This document shows, piece after piece, positions 34,388-43,040 of a stretch of DNA of 64,000 nucleotides (position 1 is the first letter of the stretch; every line of letters starts with the position of its first letter). The position numbers were made by a program, and so were the translations under genes. Origin of the DNA: Paraburkholderia sp. BL23I1N1 (GTDB lineage Bacteria > Pseudomonadota > Gammaproteobacteria > Burkholderiales > Burkholderiaceae); the NCBI RefSeq assembly GCF_003610295.1, contig NZ_RAPV01000001.1, positions 2,790,001 through 2,854,000 on the forward strand, read 5' to 3'. The notes beneath the pieces were generated by a model. The model saw only the letters and a list, made by a program, of their open reading frames with translations. It was not told the DNA's origin and made no database searches.

Positions 34388-35896
34388 ATGCAAGAGAGCA
34401 CGGACATTCGGAGTCAGGTGAAACCGGTGAGGCTGGCCGTCGCGTTCGCGTTCGCGATGGTGGTGAGCGCCTGCGCGCAACTGCCCGACATGCCGCAGAA
34501 GCCGGTCACGAAAGACATCAGCAGGTATGAGACGGCGCGGAGTCTTGGTGCGGACGGCGGCAAGCAGGCCGGCACGGCGTTCGCGTGGCCCACCGATCAG
34601 TGGTGGCTCGGCTACAACGATCCGCAACTGAACGCGTTGATCGGGGAAGCGCTCCAGGATGAGCCGACACTGGCGGCCGCCCAGGCGCGGCTGCATAACG
34701 CCGAGGCGTCGGCGCAGGTGGCGGGCGCAGCGCTGCTGCCCGAAATCGACGCGGACGGCTCGATCCAGAAGAAAAAGCAGAGCTACAACAACGGTATTCC
34801 CTCGGATTTCGTTCCCCACGGATGGCGCCCCTACGGCAGCGCCGAGCTGAATTTCAGCTACGAAATCGACTTCTGGGGCAAGAATCGCGCTTCGCTGGCC
34901 GCCGCCACGTCGGAACTTGAAGCTGCGCGCGCCGATGCGGCACAGGCCCGCATGGTTCTCTCCGCGTCGATCGCCGCAGCCTATGCCGACCTCGCGCGTC
35001 TGTTCGCCGAGCGCGACAGTGCGCAGGCGGCGCTGCAGGTGCGCACGCAATCCGCGCAGCTGTTCAGGGAGCGTTTCGCCAACGGGCTCGAAACGCAGGC
35101 CGGTGTCAAGCAGGCCGAGTCGAAGCAGCAAAGCGCGCAGGCCGACCTGCTCGCGCTGGATGAATCGGTTGCACTCGAGCGCAACCAGATCGCCGCGCTG
35201 ATGGGCGCCGGTCCCGACCGCGGCTTGCGCATCGCACGGCCGGCCGTCGATCTGACGCAGCCTGCCGGCATGCCCGCCAACCTTGGACTCGGCCTGCTTG
35301 GCCGCCGCCCGGACGTGGTCATTGCCCGCTTGCGCGTAGAAGCGGCGGCGAAGCGGATCGACGTCGCGCGAGCCGGGTTTTATCCGGACATCACGCTCGG
35401 CGCGTCGATCGGCTTCCAGTCGCTTGGCCTGAACATGCTGACGAACGCAGCTTCGCTGGCCGGCAACTTCGGTCCGGCGATCACGCTGCCCATCTTCAAT
35501 GGCGGACGTTTGCGCGGTGAACTGCGCGGCGCGCGGGCGACTTACGACGAGGCGGTTGCGAACTACGACGAAACGCTGACGAAGGCGCTGCACGACGTCG
35601 CCGACGTTGCCGCAAGCGAACGCGCGCTGGCGGACCGGCTGCAAGCGACGCAAGCCGCCTACGACGACGCAGCCCAGGCGCACCAGGTCGCGCTCGATCG
35701 CTATCGCGCCGGCCTTGCCGGCTATCTCGAGGTGCTGAACGCCGCCGACACGATGACTTCGGCACAGCGCCAGCTCGCCGATATCCGCTCGCGCACCTTC
35801 TCGCTCGATGTCGCGCTCGTGCGCGCTCTCGGCGGCGGATATCAGGCCAGCACGCCGGCCGCGACCGACGCAACCCATCCCAACAAGCAAAGCTGA
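34388..35896 (+). CDS. NodT/OprM-type outer-membrane efflux lipoprotein
   Basis: The 502-residue TolC-fold protein has lipobox VVSAC (Cys about 29) and two OEP domains: ELNFSYEIDFWGKNRASLAAA and LLGRRPDVVIARLRVEAAA. The ATG at 34388 follows AGGGAGCAGGAGATC. It is first in a three-gene operon with HlyD and DHA2 genes, the reverse order of the operon at 24.1-28.4 kb. It provides the outer-membrane exit duct. Confidence 0.92.
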   Translation: MQESTDIRSQVKPVRLAVAFAFAMVVSACAQLPDMPQKPVTKDISRYETARSLGADGGKQAGTAFAWPTDQWWLGYNDPQLNALIGEALQDEPTLAAAQARLHNAEASAQVAGAALLPEIDADGSIQKKKQSYNNGIPSDFVPHGWRPYGSAELNFSYEIDFWGKNRASLAAATSELEAARADAAQARMVLSASIAAAYADLARLFAERDSAQAALQVRTQSAQLFRERFANGLETQAGVKQAESKQQSAQADLLALDESVALERNQIAALMGAGPDRGLRIARPAVDLTQPAGMPANLGLGLLGRRPDVVIARLRVEAAAKRIDVARAGFYPDITLGASIGFQSLGLNMLTNAASLAGNFGPAITLPIFNGGRLRGELRGARATYDEAVANYDETLTKALHDVADVAASERALADRLQATQAAYDDAAQAHQVALDRYRAGLAGYLEVLNAADTMTSAQRQLADIRSRTFSLDVALVRALGGGYQASTPAATDATHPNKQS

Positions 35897-35913
35897 TTTC
35901 AAGGACTCCGATC

Positions 35914-37128
35914 ATGTCTGAAACCCAATTCGTCAAAACCAGCGAGTCGCTGATGCCGGACTCGCCCTCTTCGGCTGCTTCCGCTGCTTCCGCCGATACC
36001 GGCGCTGCGGCCCCCGCTCCCCCTTCGAACCGCAAGAAGCTGTTCGCGCTGCTCGGCGGCGCCATTCTCGTCGCCGGTCTCGCCTACGCAAGCTACTGGC
36101 ACTTCATCGCGTCGCACCACGTGTCGACCGATAACGCCTATACCGCAGCCGAAGTCGCGTCGATCACGCCGGCGGTGAGCGGGATCGTCAGGAGCGTTCC
36201 GGTCGTGAATACGCAGCGGGTCCATAAAGGCGACGTACTGGTCGTCATCGATGACACCGACGCAAAGATTGCGCTCGCGCAGGCTGAGGCCGATGTGGGC
36301 CGCGCCGAACGCAAAGTTCGCGGCTATATCGCGACGGACACGCAACTGAGCGCGCAAGTCAGTGCGCGCGCAGCCGACCAGACCCGGATGGCCGCGCAGA
36401 TCGCATCGGCCCAGGCCGACTTTGACCGCGCGGCGATCGACCTGCAGCGCCGCGAAGTGCTGACCCACACCGGGAGCGTATCCGGTGAAGAGCTGAGCAA
36501 CGCGCGTGCTGCGTTTGCCACCGCCAGGGCGGCGCTCGACGCAGCCCGCGCTGCGGCCTTGCAGGCGAAGGCAAGCCGCGACGCCGCAGTCGGCTCGCTC
36601 GAAGCGAACAAGGTACTGATTGCGGACACGACGGTCGAAACCAATCCGGAGGTCCTGCTCGCACGTGCGAAGCGCGATCAGGCACGCGTCGATCTCGAGC
36701 GCACCGTGCTGCGCGCGCCGGTCGACGGTGTCGTCGCGAGCCGCCAGGTTCAGGTGGGGCAGCGCGTTCAGACCGGCGCGGCGTTGATGTCGGTCGTGCC
36801 GATCGAATCCGTTTACGTCGATGCCAATTTCAAGGAAACGCAGCTCGGCAAGGTGCGCATCGGTCAGCCGGTGGAACTGGAGTCGGACCTGTACGGCAGC
36901 AAGGTCGTCTATCACGGCAAGGTCACGGGCCTGGCCGGCGGCTCAGGCTCGGCGTTCGCAATGATTCCCGCGCAGAACGCGACCGGCAACTGGATCAAGG
37001 TGGTGCAGCGTCTGCCGGTGCGCGTCAGGATCGATCCGGCCGAGCTTCGCGCGCACCCGCTCGGCATCAACCTGTCGATGGAAGCGACGGTCGACACGCG
37101 CGGCGGCAACGACGCGCCCGCTCACTAA
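35914..37128 (+). CDS. HlyD/EmrA-type periplasmic adaptor
   Basis: The 404-residue protein has a 45-residue Ser/Ala/Pro-rich cytoplasmic N-terminus and one transmembrane helix (about 46-66). Lipoyl halves (VVNTQRVHKGDVLVVIDDTD and LRAPVDGVVASRQVQVGQRV) bracket an Ala-rich coiled coil. The C-terminal signature QNATGNWIKVVQRLPVRV is EmrA-like. It starts 17 nt after the OMF gene and 12 nt before the pump gene. Confidence 0.92.
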   Translation: MSETQFVKTSESLMPDSPSSAASAASADTGAAAPAPPSNRKKLFALLGGAILVAGLAYASYWHFIASHHVSTDNAYTAAEVASITPAVSGIVRSVPVVNTQRVHKGDVLVVIDDTDAKIALAQAEADVGRAERKVRGYIATDTQLSAQVSARAADQTRMAAQIASAQADFDRAAIDLQRREVLTHTGSVSGEELSNARAAFATARAALDAARAAALQAKASRDAAVGSLEANKVLIADTTVETNPEVLLARAKRDQARVDLERTVLRAPVDGVVASRQVQVGQRVQTGAALMSVVPIESVYVDANFKETQLGKVRIGQPVELESDLYGSKVVYHGKVTGLAGGSGSAFAMIPAQNATGNWIKVVQRLPVRVRIDPAELRAHPLGINLSMEATVDTRGGNDAPAH

Positions 37129-37140
37129 GGATGCGCCAAC

Positions 37141-38682
37141 ATGTCTTCCAGTCAGGTCAATGACATCGCATTGCCGCCGCTGTCCGGCCCCATGCTGATT
37201 CTCGCGGCGGTGATGATCGCCGCCGCCAACTTTGTCGCGGTGCTGGACAGCACCATTGCGAACGTGTCCGTGGCGACCATTTCCGGTGCACTCGGCTCCT
37301 CGACCAGCCAGGGCACGTACGTCATCACGTCGTATGCGGTGGCCGAAGCGATCACGGTTCCGCTGACCGGCTGGCTGGCGAGTCGCTTCGGGACGGTACG
37401 CGTGTTCATCGCGGCGCTGGTCATGTTCGGACTGGGTTCGGCACTGTGCGGAATGGCGACGTCGCTCACCACGCTGGTGCTGTTCCGTGTGCTCCAGGGC
37501 CTCGCGGGCGGCCCGCTCATGCCTCTCTCGCAAACCCTGCTGCTGCGCATCTTCCCGAAGGAGAAGACGGCCGCTGCGCTCGGCCTGTGGAGCATGACGA
37601 CACTGCTGGCGCCGGTGATGGGGCCTGTGCTGGGCGGTGTCATCTGCGACGACTACCACTGGTCCTACATCTTCTTCATCAACGTGCCGGTGTCGCTGAT
37701 CTGCGCATACGCCGGATGGATGCTGCTCAAGCGCTACGAATCCGAGAAGATACGGATGCGGATCGACACGGTCGGACTGGTGTTACTGGTCATCTGGGTC
37801 TCGGCGCTGCAGATTATGATCGATGAGGGCAAGGACCAGGACTGGTTCAGCTCGCTCGAAATTCGCGTACTGGCGGTGACTGCGGTGATTGGCTTCCTGG
37901 CTTTCCTCATCTGGGAGCTGACCGAGCGTAACCCCATCGTCGATCTACGGGTGTTCCGACATCGTGGCTTTGGTGCGAGCGTGGTGACCATGACGCTGGC
38001 GTTCGGCGCGTACTTCGGCGCCACCGTGCTCACGCCACTGTGGTTGCAAAGCAATATGGGGTACACGGCCACGTGGGCCGGCTACGCGACGGCGACCACC
38101 GGCATCTTCGCGGTCGTCTCCGCGCCGCTTGCGGCCAAACTGTCAACGAAGTTCGATGGACGCTGGCTCGTGTTTGCCGGGGTGATGTGGCTTGGCTCGG
38201 TGACGCTGTTCCGCACCCATGCGAATTCGGATATGGACTTCTGGCAGGTGGCGTTGCCGCTGTTGCTGCAAGGCGTGGGACTACCGTTCTTCTTCGTCCC
38301 GACGACGAGCCTCGGGTTGAGCAGTGTCGACGAGCCCGAAACGGCTTCGGCGGCGGGGCTGATGAGCTTCTGCCGGACCTTCGGCGGAGCGATTGCCACG
38401 TCGGTCGTCAACACGTTGTGGGAGAACAAGACCAAGTACAACCGCGCGGAATTGTCGGGCCTGGTCGATCAGGCTGGCCACTATGCGGCCTCGCTAACGG
38501 GCTCAGGCTGGAGCGCACATCAGGCGCAGGCTCAGATCAGCAGCATGGTCGAGTCACAAGCGGTGATGCTCGCCACCAACCAGCTTTTCTTCAGCATCGC
38601 ATGCTGCTTTGTCATTGGCGCACTTGCGATCTGGATTGCGCCCAAACCGACGCGTGTGGCCGATACGTCGCAGGCGCACTGA
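37141..38682 (+). CDS. DHA2-type MFS efflux pump (EmrB-like)
   Basis: The 513-residue transporter has about 14 predicted helices and the canonical first-helix motif VAVLDSTIANVSVATI. Motif C-like GPVLGGVICDDYHWSYIFFINVPV and LASRFG (motif A) follow. With the adaptor and OMF it should export hydrophobic drugs or aromatic toxins using the proton gradient. A GC-rich hairpin terminator follows immediately. Confidence 0.93.
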   Translation: MSSSQVNDIALPPLSGPMLILAAVMIAAANFVAVLDSTIANVSVATISGALGSSTSQGTYVITSYAVAEAITVPLTGWLASRFGTVRVFIAALVMFGLGSALCGMATSLTTLVLFRVLQGLAGGPLMPLSQTLLLRIFPKEKTAAALGLWSMTTLLAPVMGPVLGGVICDDYHWSYIFFINVPVSLICAYAGWMLLKRYESEKIRMRIDTVGLVLLVIWVSALQIMIDEGKDQDWFSSLEIRVLAVTAVIGFLAFLIWELTERNPIVDLRVFRHRGFGASVVTMTLAFGAYFGATVLTPLWLQSNMGYTATWAGYATATTGIFAVVSAPLAAKLSTKFDGRWLVFAGVMWLGSVTLFRTHANSDMDFWQVALPLLLQGVGLPFFFVPTTSLGLSSVDEPETASAAGLMSFCRTFGGAIATSVVNTLWENKTKYNRAELSGLVDQAGHYAASLTGSGWSAHQAQAQISSMVESQAVMLATNQLFFSIACCFVIGALAIWIAPKPTRVADTSQAH

Positions 38683-38684
38683 AC

Positions 38685-38716
38685 GCGGGGGGGGCGCGCG
38701 TGCGCCCCCGCTTATT
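38685..38716 (+). terminator. Rho-independent-type terminator after the efflux operon
   Basis: A G-rich arm starting at 38685 can pair with GCGCCCCCGC (38702-38711), giving a strong stem of at least seven G-C pairs followed by TTATTT. It begins two bases after the pump stop codon. Confidence 0.6.
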
Positions 38717-38803
38717 TGAATGGCGACACTGATGACCCTGCTCGATACGCCGCAGTCTTTTTTGCGCTGTCAGTTGCGGGCCGCCCGAATACGACTCTCA
38801 ACC

Positions 38804-39865
38804 ATGCCCCTGACCTCCTATCAACGCCAGGCTCTCGTCTGGAGCGCCATCGCCGCTGGCCTCGGTATTCTTCTATGGATCCTGCGACCGGTTCTCACGC
38901 CATTCCTGCTCGGCGCGCTCGTCGCGTACATGTTGCAGCCAGGCGTCGAGTGGCTGGTGCGCCAGCGTGTGCCGCGTACGGTGGCCGTGCTCCTGATGAT
39001 GCTCCTGTTCGCATCGCTCCTGACCCTGCTGCCGCTGCTTGCGTTCGCCGTGATCCACAAGGAAGGACCCGAGCTCGCGAAGAACATTCCCGTCTTCATC
39101 GCCGGCCTGAACGCGTGGCTGCAACCGAAGCTGGCACTGCTGGGCGTCAGCTACCCACTCGACCTGCCCGCAGTCCGCCACCTGCTGACGGGCGACACGA
39201 TCGGCGACGGCCAGACCGTCATACTCGCCGCCGGGCGGTACGTGCGTACAGGCAGCAACGTCGTGCTTCCTGTTGTCAGCAACCTCATACTGGTGCCGCT
39301 TGTCCTTTTCTATCAGCTTTACGACAGGCACCAGATATTCGCGCGGATGGAAAGTCTTGTGCCGCGGCGCTGGGTCTGCAAGGTCCGGGGACTCGTGACC
39401 GAGATGGACCACATGCTGTCGCAATACTTGCGCGGCCAGTTGCTCGTGATGGGCGTGCTCGCCGTGTTCTACCCGGTAGCGTTGACTCTGGCCGGCCTCG
39501 ACATTGCGTTGCCCATCGGACTCTTCACCGGCTTCGCGGTGTTCATCCCCTACGTGGGTTTCGCCCTGGGACTCGCCTTTGCCCTTCTTGCCGCGCTTCT
39601 GCAATTTGGCGGCTGGTACGGCATCGGCGCAGTCGCAGCCGTGTACGGAGTTGGGCAGGTTCTCGAAAGTTCTTTTCTTGTTCCCAGACTCGTGGGTAAC
39701 CGCATCGGTCTACACCCGCTCGCGGTGATCTTCGCCCTGCTTGCATTTGGCGAACTTTTTGGCTTTTTTGGCGTGCTGCTCGCGCTGCCGGTCAGTGCGA
39801 TCCTTGCGGCGCTGCTGGGCGATCTGCGGCGCCGCTATGTGGCCAGTGCGCTCTATAAGGATTGA
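38804..39865 (+). CDS. AI-2E family transporter (PerM/TqsA-like)
   Basis: This integral membrane protein of 353 residues (from MPLTSYQRQALVW) has about 7-8 predicted helices in the AI-2E pattern. ILRPVLTPFLLGALVAYMLQP starts the first half and FIPYVGFALGLAFALL, VLESSFLVPRLVGNRIGLHPLAV the conserved second half. The family includes autoinducer-2 exporters and sodium/proton antiporters, so AI-2 transport should not be assumed. An earlier in-frame ATG at 38720 would add 28 residues; neither has a strong ribosome site. It ends convergent with the second TetR gene. Confidence 0.85.
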   Translation: MPLTSYQRQALVWSAIAAGLGILLWILRPVLTPFLLGALVAYMLQPGVEWLVRQRVPRTVAVLLMMLLFASLLTLLPLLAFAVIHKEGPELAKNIPVFIAGLNAWLQPKLALLGVSYPLDLPAVRHLLTGDTIGDGQTVILAAGRYVRTGSNVVLPVVSNLILVPLVLFYQLYDRHQIFARMESLVPRRWVCKVRGLVTEMDHMLSQYLRGQLLVMGVLAVFYPVALTLAGLDIALPIGLFTGFAVFIPYVGFALGLAFALLAALLQFGGWYGIGAVAAVYGVGQVLESSFLVPRLVGNRIGLHPLAVIFALLAFGELFGFFGVLLALPVSAILAALLGDLRRRYVASALYKD

Positions 39866-39925
39866 CCGCCGGTTTGCCCCGGATGTCGATCTGCTGCCCG
39901 CGCAACGCGGGCGGCAGCCGAACAA

Positions 39926-40549
39926 TCAGTGCGTGGTTTGTGCGGCGTCCGTCGACCCGTACGCGGCCATGAACACGTCGACCGCTCTCTGGACGACCTT
40001 CGCGATGTTGCGGGGGCTGGTATCGGCCGGCACGCCAAAAAGGCAGAGCTCCATCAACTCCGCTTCATACAGCGTGCGCAGATGCGCTGTCGCGATGGCT
40101 GCGTTACAGCTGCGCAACTGCCCGGCGTCAATCAATTGCTGCAGGAAGACAGCCACCGTTTGCCAGCCGAGCTTCGGCCCGCGCTCATAAAACAGGGCGC
40201 CGACATTCGACCGGCCGCCTTCGCGATGCGCGAGACGGCGTATCGCGAGCAGTTGCGGTTTCAGCACCGCAACCAGATAGTGCGTGCCGAAGCTCACCAG
40301 TGCATCGCGAACCGGCGTGGAGGTCTTGAGCAGTTCGAACCCCTCCCGGACTTCCTCCTGCGCGGCCGCGGTCATGAACTCAGTGAACATCTCTTCCTTC
40401 GACTCGAAATAGCTGTAGAGCGTGGCTTTCGACCCTCCTGCCCGTGCCGCGATCTCGGACATCGACGCGTGCTCGAACCCCACCTCACTGAACACCTCAA
40501 ACGCGGCGTCAACAATCGCCTGCCGCTTTGCTTCCGTTTTCCCCCTCAT
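39926..40549 (-). CDS. TetR/AcrR-family regulator, paralogue of the 33.6-kb TetR
   Basis: The 207-residue protein is very close in sequence to the TetR at 33580-34197. The whole HTH (RQAIVDAAFEVFSEVGFEHASMSEIAARAGGSK...) and blocks such as GALFYERGPKLGWQ and NIAKVVQRAVDVF are nearly identical. Divergence is concentrated in the ligand domain around residues 50-75. It is divergent from a LysR-PqiABC run with two operator-like boxes between. A duplicated repressor with an altered inducer pocket is the likely history. Confidence 0.9.
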   Translation of the reverse strand: MRGKTEAKRQAIVDAAFEVFSEVGFEHASMSEIAARAGGSKATLYSYFESKEEMFTEFMTAAAQEEVREGFELLKTSTPVRDALVSFGTHYLVAVLKPQLLAIRRLAHREGGRSNVGALFYERGPKLGWQTVAVFLQQLIDAGQLRSCNAAIATAHLRTLYEAELMELCLFGVPADTSPRNIAKVVQRAVDVFMAAYGSTDAAQTTH

Positions 40550-40648
40550 CCCGGGCTCTCCTTTTGTTTATGAGATCGATCGACGACGCCGCCGGCGGCA
40601 ACGCACCTGACTGATCTTCCATTTACGGTTTGAACTCTATCATAACTG

Positions 40649-40710
40649 AACTGTTTGGTTTATTTACGTTGACGGCAACAGTATGTTTCACTATACTGAA
40701 CCGTATGGTT
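40649..40710 (+). promoter_or_regulatory. TetR-type operator pair and promoter of the LysR-pqi run
   Basis: Boxes AACTGTTTGGTT (40649-40660) and AACCGTATGGTT (40699-40710) flank a promoter TTGACG (40669-40674), 17 nt, TATACT (40692-40697). The first box is 20 bp from the start of the -35, exactly as in the 34.3-kb region. The second box directly follows the -10. Confidence 0.65.
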
Positions 40711-40745
40711 TTGAATTTTGATTTGACTCTGGATTGCGAACACTT

Positions 40746-41708
40746 ATGGACCATCTCGAAACGCTGCGAACCTTTTGTACCGTCGTCGAAATGCAGAGCT
40801 TCACGCACGCCGCGAATGCATTGGGCATCTCAAAGACAGTCGTCTCGCGCGCGATAACGGGGCTCGAAACCAGGCTCGGCGTGCGTCTTTTTCAGCGCAC
40901 GACCCGACACCTCGCACTCACTGAATCCGGGGAAGAGTTTTACGGCGGCTGCTCGCGCGTGGTTGCTGAACTGGACGTGCTCGAGGCCGGTACCGGGGAG
41001 CGCGCACGGGAGCCTGCGGGCGTACTGCGGCTCGTCGCCCACACCACCGCGGCGCTGATAGAGCTGCCACCGCTGATCGCCGGGTTCCGTGCCCGGTACC
41101 CAGCCGTGCAGCTCGAATTGACGCTGGCGGAACGGCCAGTCGATCTGATCAAGGAAGCCTTCGATCTCGGCATCGTTCTGCCGTTCATGCTCACGAGTGA
41201 ACTCACGATCACCCGTTCGTTGTGCCGCCTGCCCCTCGCCGTGGTGGGCTCGCCCAGCTATCTGCGGGGGCGTCCGCTGCCGCAAAGGCCCAACGATCTC
41301 GCCGCATTCCGCTTCATCACAATCCTCGCCTCGATCAGCGAACCACAACTGCGGTTCCGGCGCGGTGGCGAACAGATTGCCGTGCCACTCGAACACGACG
41401 TGTCGACCAACAACGCCGCGTTGAACAAGGAACTGGTGATGAGCGGTGCTGGTCTCGGCGTGTTGCCGCTGACGATGGTCGGCAAGGAGCTGGACGACGG
41501 CCGGCTGGTACAGCTGCTGCCCGACTTCGAACCCATAAGCGGGGACGCCGAACTCAGGCTCGCATATCGGGACCGGAGCCTGATGACGGCGAAGGTCCGG
41601 GCGTTCATCGACTATGCGACGTCGTACTTCGACGCGCGCGCTGCTCAGGTAGGCGACGCGCAACAGCGGCCGAAGACGGTGGCCGCCGGCAGTGGCAGGC
41701 CGTCCTGA
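40746..41708 (+). CDS. LysR-family transcriptional regulator
   Basis: The 320-residue protein (ATG 40746, MDHLETLRTFCTVVEMQ) has an N-terminal HTH (SFTHAANALGISKTVVSRAITGLETRLGVRLFQRTTRHL) and an effector domain of the CrgA/AaeR type. A TTG four codons earlier is the alternative. It lies downstream of the duplicated TetR box and 7 nt upstream of the first pqiA gene, so it may be co-transcribed with the pqi genes, which is unusual because LysR genes are mostly divergent from their targets. Confidence 0.9.
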   Translation: MDHLETLRTFCTVVEMQSFTHAANALGISKTVVSRAITGLETRLGVRLFQRTTRHLALTESGEEFYGGCSRVVAELDVLEAGTGERAREPAGVLRLVAHTTAALIELPPLIAGFRARYPAVQLELTLAERPVDLIKEAFDLGIVLPFMLTSELTITRSLCRLPLAVVGSPSYLRGRPLPQRPNDLAAFRFITILASISEPQLRFRRGGEQIAVPLEHDVSTNNAALNKELVMSGAGLGVLPLTMVGKELDDGRLVQLLPDFEPISGDAELRLAYRDRSLMTAKVRAFIDYATSYFDARAAQVGDAQQRPKTVAAGSGRPS

Positions 41709-41715
41709 TTGCTGG

Positions 41716-42333
41716 ATGCTCATGCAAACCTTCCCTACTCTCGTCGTCTGCGAGCATTGTGACAGCGTGTACCGCCGCCGCGCGCTGGCCCCGCGCGAGG
41801 TGGCGCGCTGCGCACAATGTTCGGCCGTCCTGTATCGCGCGAGCCAGCTCGATGTCGATCGGTGGCTCGCGCTAACCGTCGCCGCAGCCATCGTCTTCGT
41901 GATCGCCAACGTCTGCCCGGTGATTCGAATCTCCCTGCAGGGCCTGCACAGCGAGACGACGCTCTGGCAGTCCGCGGCAGCGCTGGCGCACGGCGCGGTT
42001 GCACCGATTGCGGTCGCCACTGCGGCGATGATCGTCGTGGTGCCGCTTCTCCAGATCGCGCTGCTCGGCTGGGTGCTGGCATTTGCCCGCGCCGCACGAC
42101 GAGCGCCGGGTTTCGCATGGAGCATGAGGCTGCTTGCGATGCTGCGCCCGTGGAGCATCGTCGAGGTCGGCGTACTTGGCATGCTCGTAGCCGTCATCAA
42201 ACTTTCCAGCTTCGTGCAGGTGGCTGCCGGCCCCGGCATCTGGGCCACGGCAACGCTCATGGTGCTGATCACAATGATCGCCAGCCGCGATGTCTACTTG
42301 CTGTGGGAATGGACCGACGCGGAGACAGCATGA
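41716..42333 (+). CDS. pqiA: Paraquat-inducible protein A (first half-size PqiA)
   Basis: The 205-residue protein has a rubredoxin-like Cys-x2-Cys pair (CEHC...CAQC) followed by four predicted transmembrane helices in one PqiA domain. E. coli PqiA contains two such domains in one chain; here they are split into two genes overlapping by ATGA. PqiA is the inner-membrane partner of the PqiB MCE tunnel, thought to move lipids between membranes. ATG 41716 or 41722 are both possible. Confidence 0.85.
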   Translation: MLMQTFPTLVVCEHCDSVYRRRALAPREVARCAQCSAVLYRASQLDVDRWLALTVAAAIVFVIANVCPVIRISLQGLHSETTLWQSAAALAHGAVAPIAVATAAMIVVVPLLQIALLGWVLAFARAARRAPGFAWSMRLLAMLRPWSIVEVGVLGMLVAVIKLSSFVQVAAGPGIWATATLMVLITMIASRDVYLLWEWTDAETA

Positions 42334-43040
42334 ACGACGGCCCCAACGATCACATTCGATCGCAGCCCTCCCAAGGGGCGGCTGCCTCCCTTGGGGGCGG
42401 CCCGGCAGAAGGCGGCATGAGGCCACCTCCTGGCGCGGGACAACTCGGCCTGGTTGCCTGCCATGGATGCGGACTGGTTTGCGCGCATGCGCCGCGCCTG
42501 AGCGGAGACTGCCAATGCCCGCGCTGCGGACAAGCCCTGCATCGGCGGCGCCCGGACAGCATCGCACGCGCGTGGGCGTTCCTGATCGCTGCCGTGATTT
42601 GCTATATCCCTGCCAACGTGCTCCCGGTGATGCACGCGAGCCTTCTTGGACGCGTGAGCGACAGCACAATCCTGCACGGCATTGTCGAGTTCTGGAAAGC
42701 AGGATCCTGGGGCATTGCGTCCGTGATCTTCGTCGCGAGCGTGGCGGTGCCGTGCACCAAGTTCCTGGTTCTCGGCCTGCTGCTCGCGACCACCCAGCGG
42801 CGCAGTCGCTGGGCGATGCGCGAGCGTGCCCGCCTCTATCGGCTCGTCGAGGTGGTCGGCTACTGGTCGATGCTCGATGTGATGGTCGTGGCGTTCGTCT
42901 GCGCGCTGGTCCGCTTCCACGCGCTGTCCGACAGCGAGCCGCGCATCGGCATCCTTTTCTTCGGCCTCGCGGTGATCCTCACCATGCTCTGCGCCATCAA
43001 TTTCGACCCCCGACTCATATGGGACGCTGAGGAAACATGA
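42330..43040 (+). CDS. pqiA: Paraquat-inducible protein A (second half-size PqiA)
   Basis: The 236-residue protein has the Cys pairs CHGC...CPRC at about residues 44-67 and four predicted helices with YIPANVLPVMHASLLG and WSMLDVMVVAFVCALV, the PqiA signatures. The first 40 residues are a Gly/Pro-rich insertion absent from the sister protein and encoded by a GC-rich inverted repeat (42366-42400). It overlaps its neighbours on both sides by 4 nt. Confidence 0.87.
   Translation: MNDGPNDHIRSQPSQGAAASLGGGPAEGGMRPPPGAGQLGLVACHGCGLVCAHAPRLSGDCQCPRCGQALHRRRPDSIARAWAFLIAAVICYIPANVLPVMHASLLGRVSDSTILHGIVEFWKAGSWGIASVIFVASVAVPCTKFLVLGLLLATTQRRSRWAMRERARLYRLVEVVGYWSMLDVMVVAFVCALVRFHALSDSEPRIGILFFGLAVILTMLCAINFDPRLIWDAEET
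42366..42400. repeat. GC-rich imperfect inverted repeat inside pqiA
   Basis: The arms CCCTCCCAAGGGG (42366-42378) and CCCTTGGGGGCGG (42388-42400) share the core CCCAAGGG/CCCTTGGG around a short spacer. It lies in the codons of the N-terminal extension and resembles a dispersed palindromic element that has been captured in frame. Confidence 0.45.

Noticed and set aside
34343..35902. 519-residue minus-strand frame
   Set aside because: Antisense to the NodT-type lipoprotein gene; composition is Arg/Gln-rich with no family resemblance.
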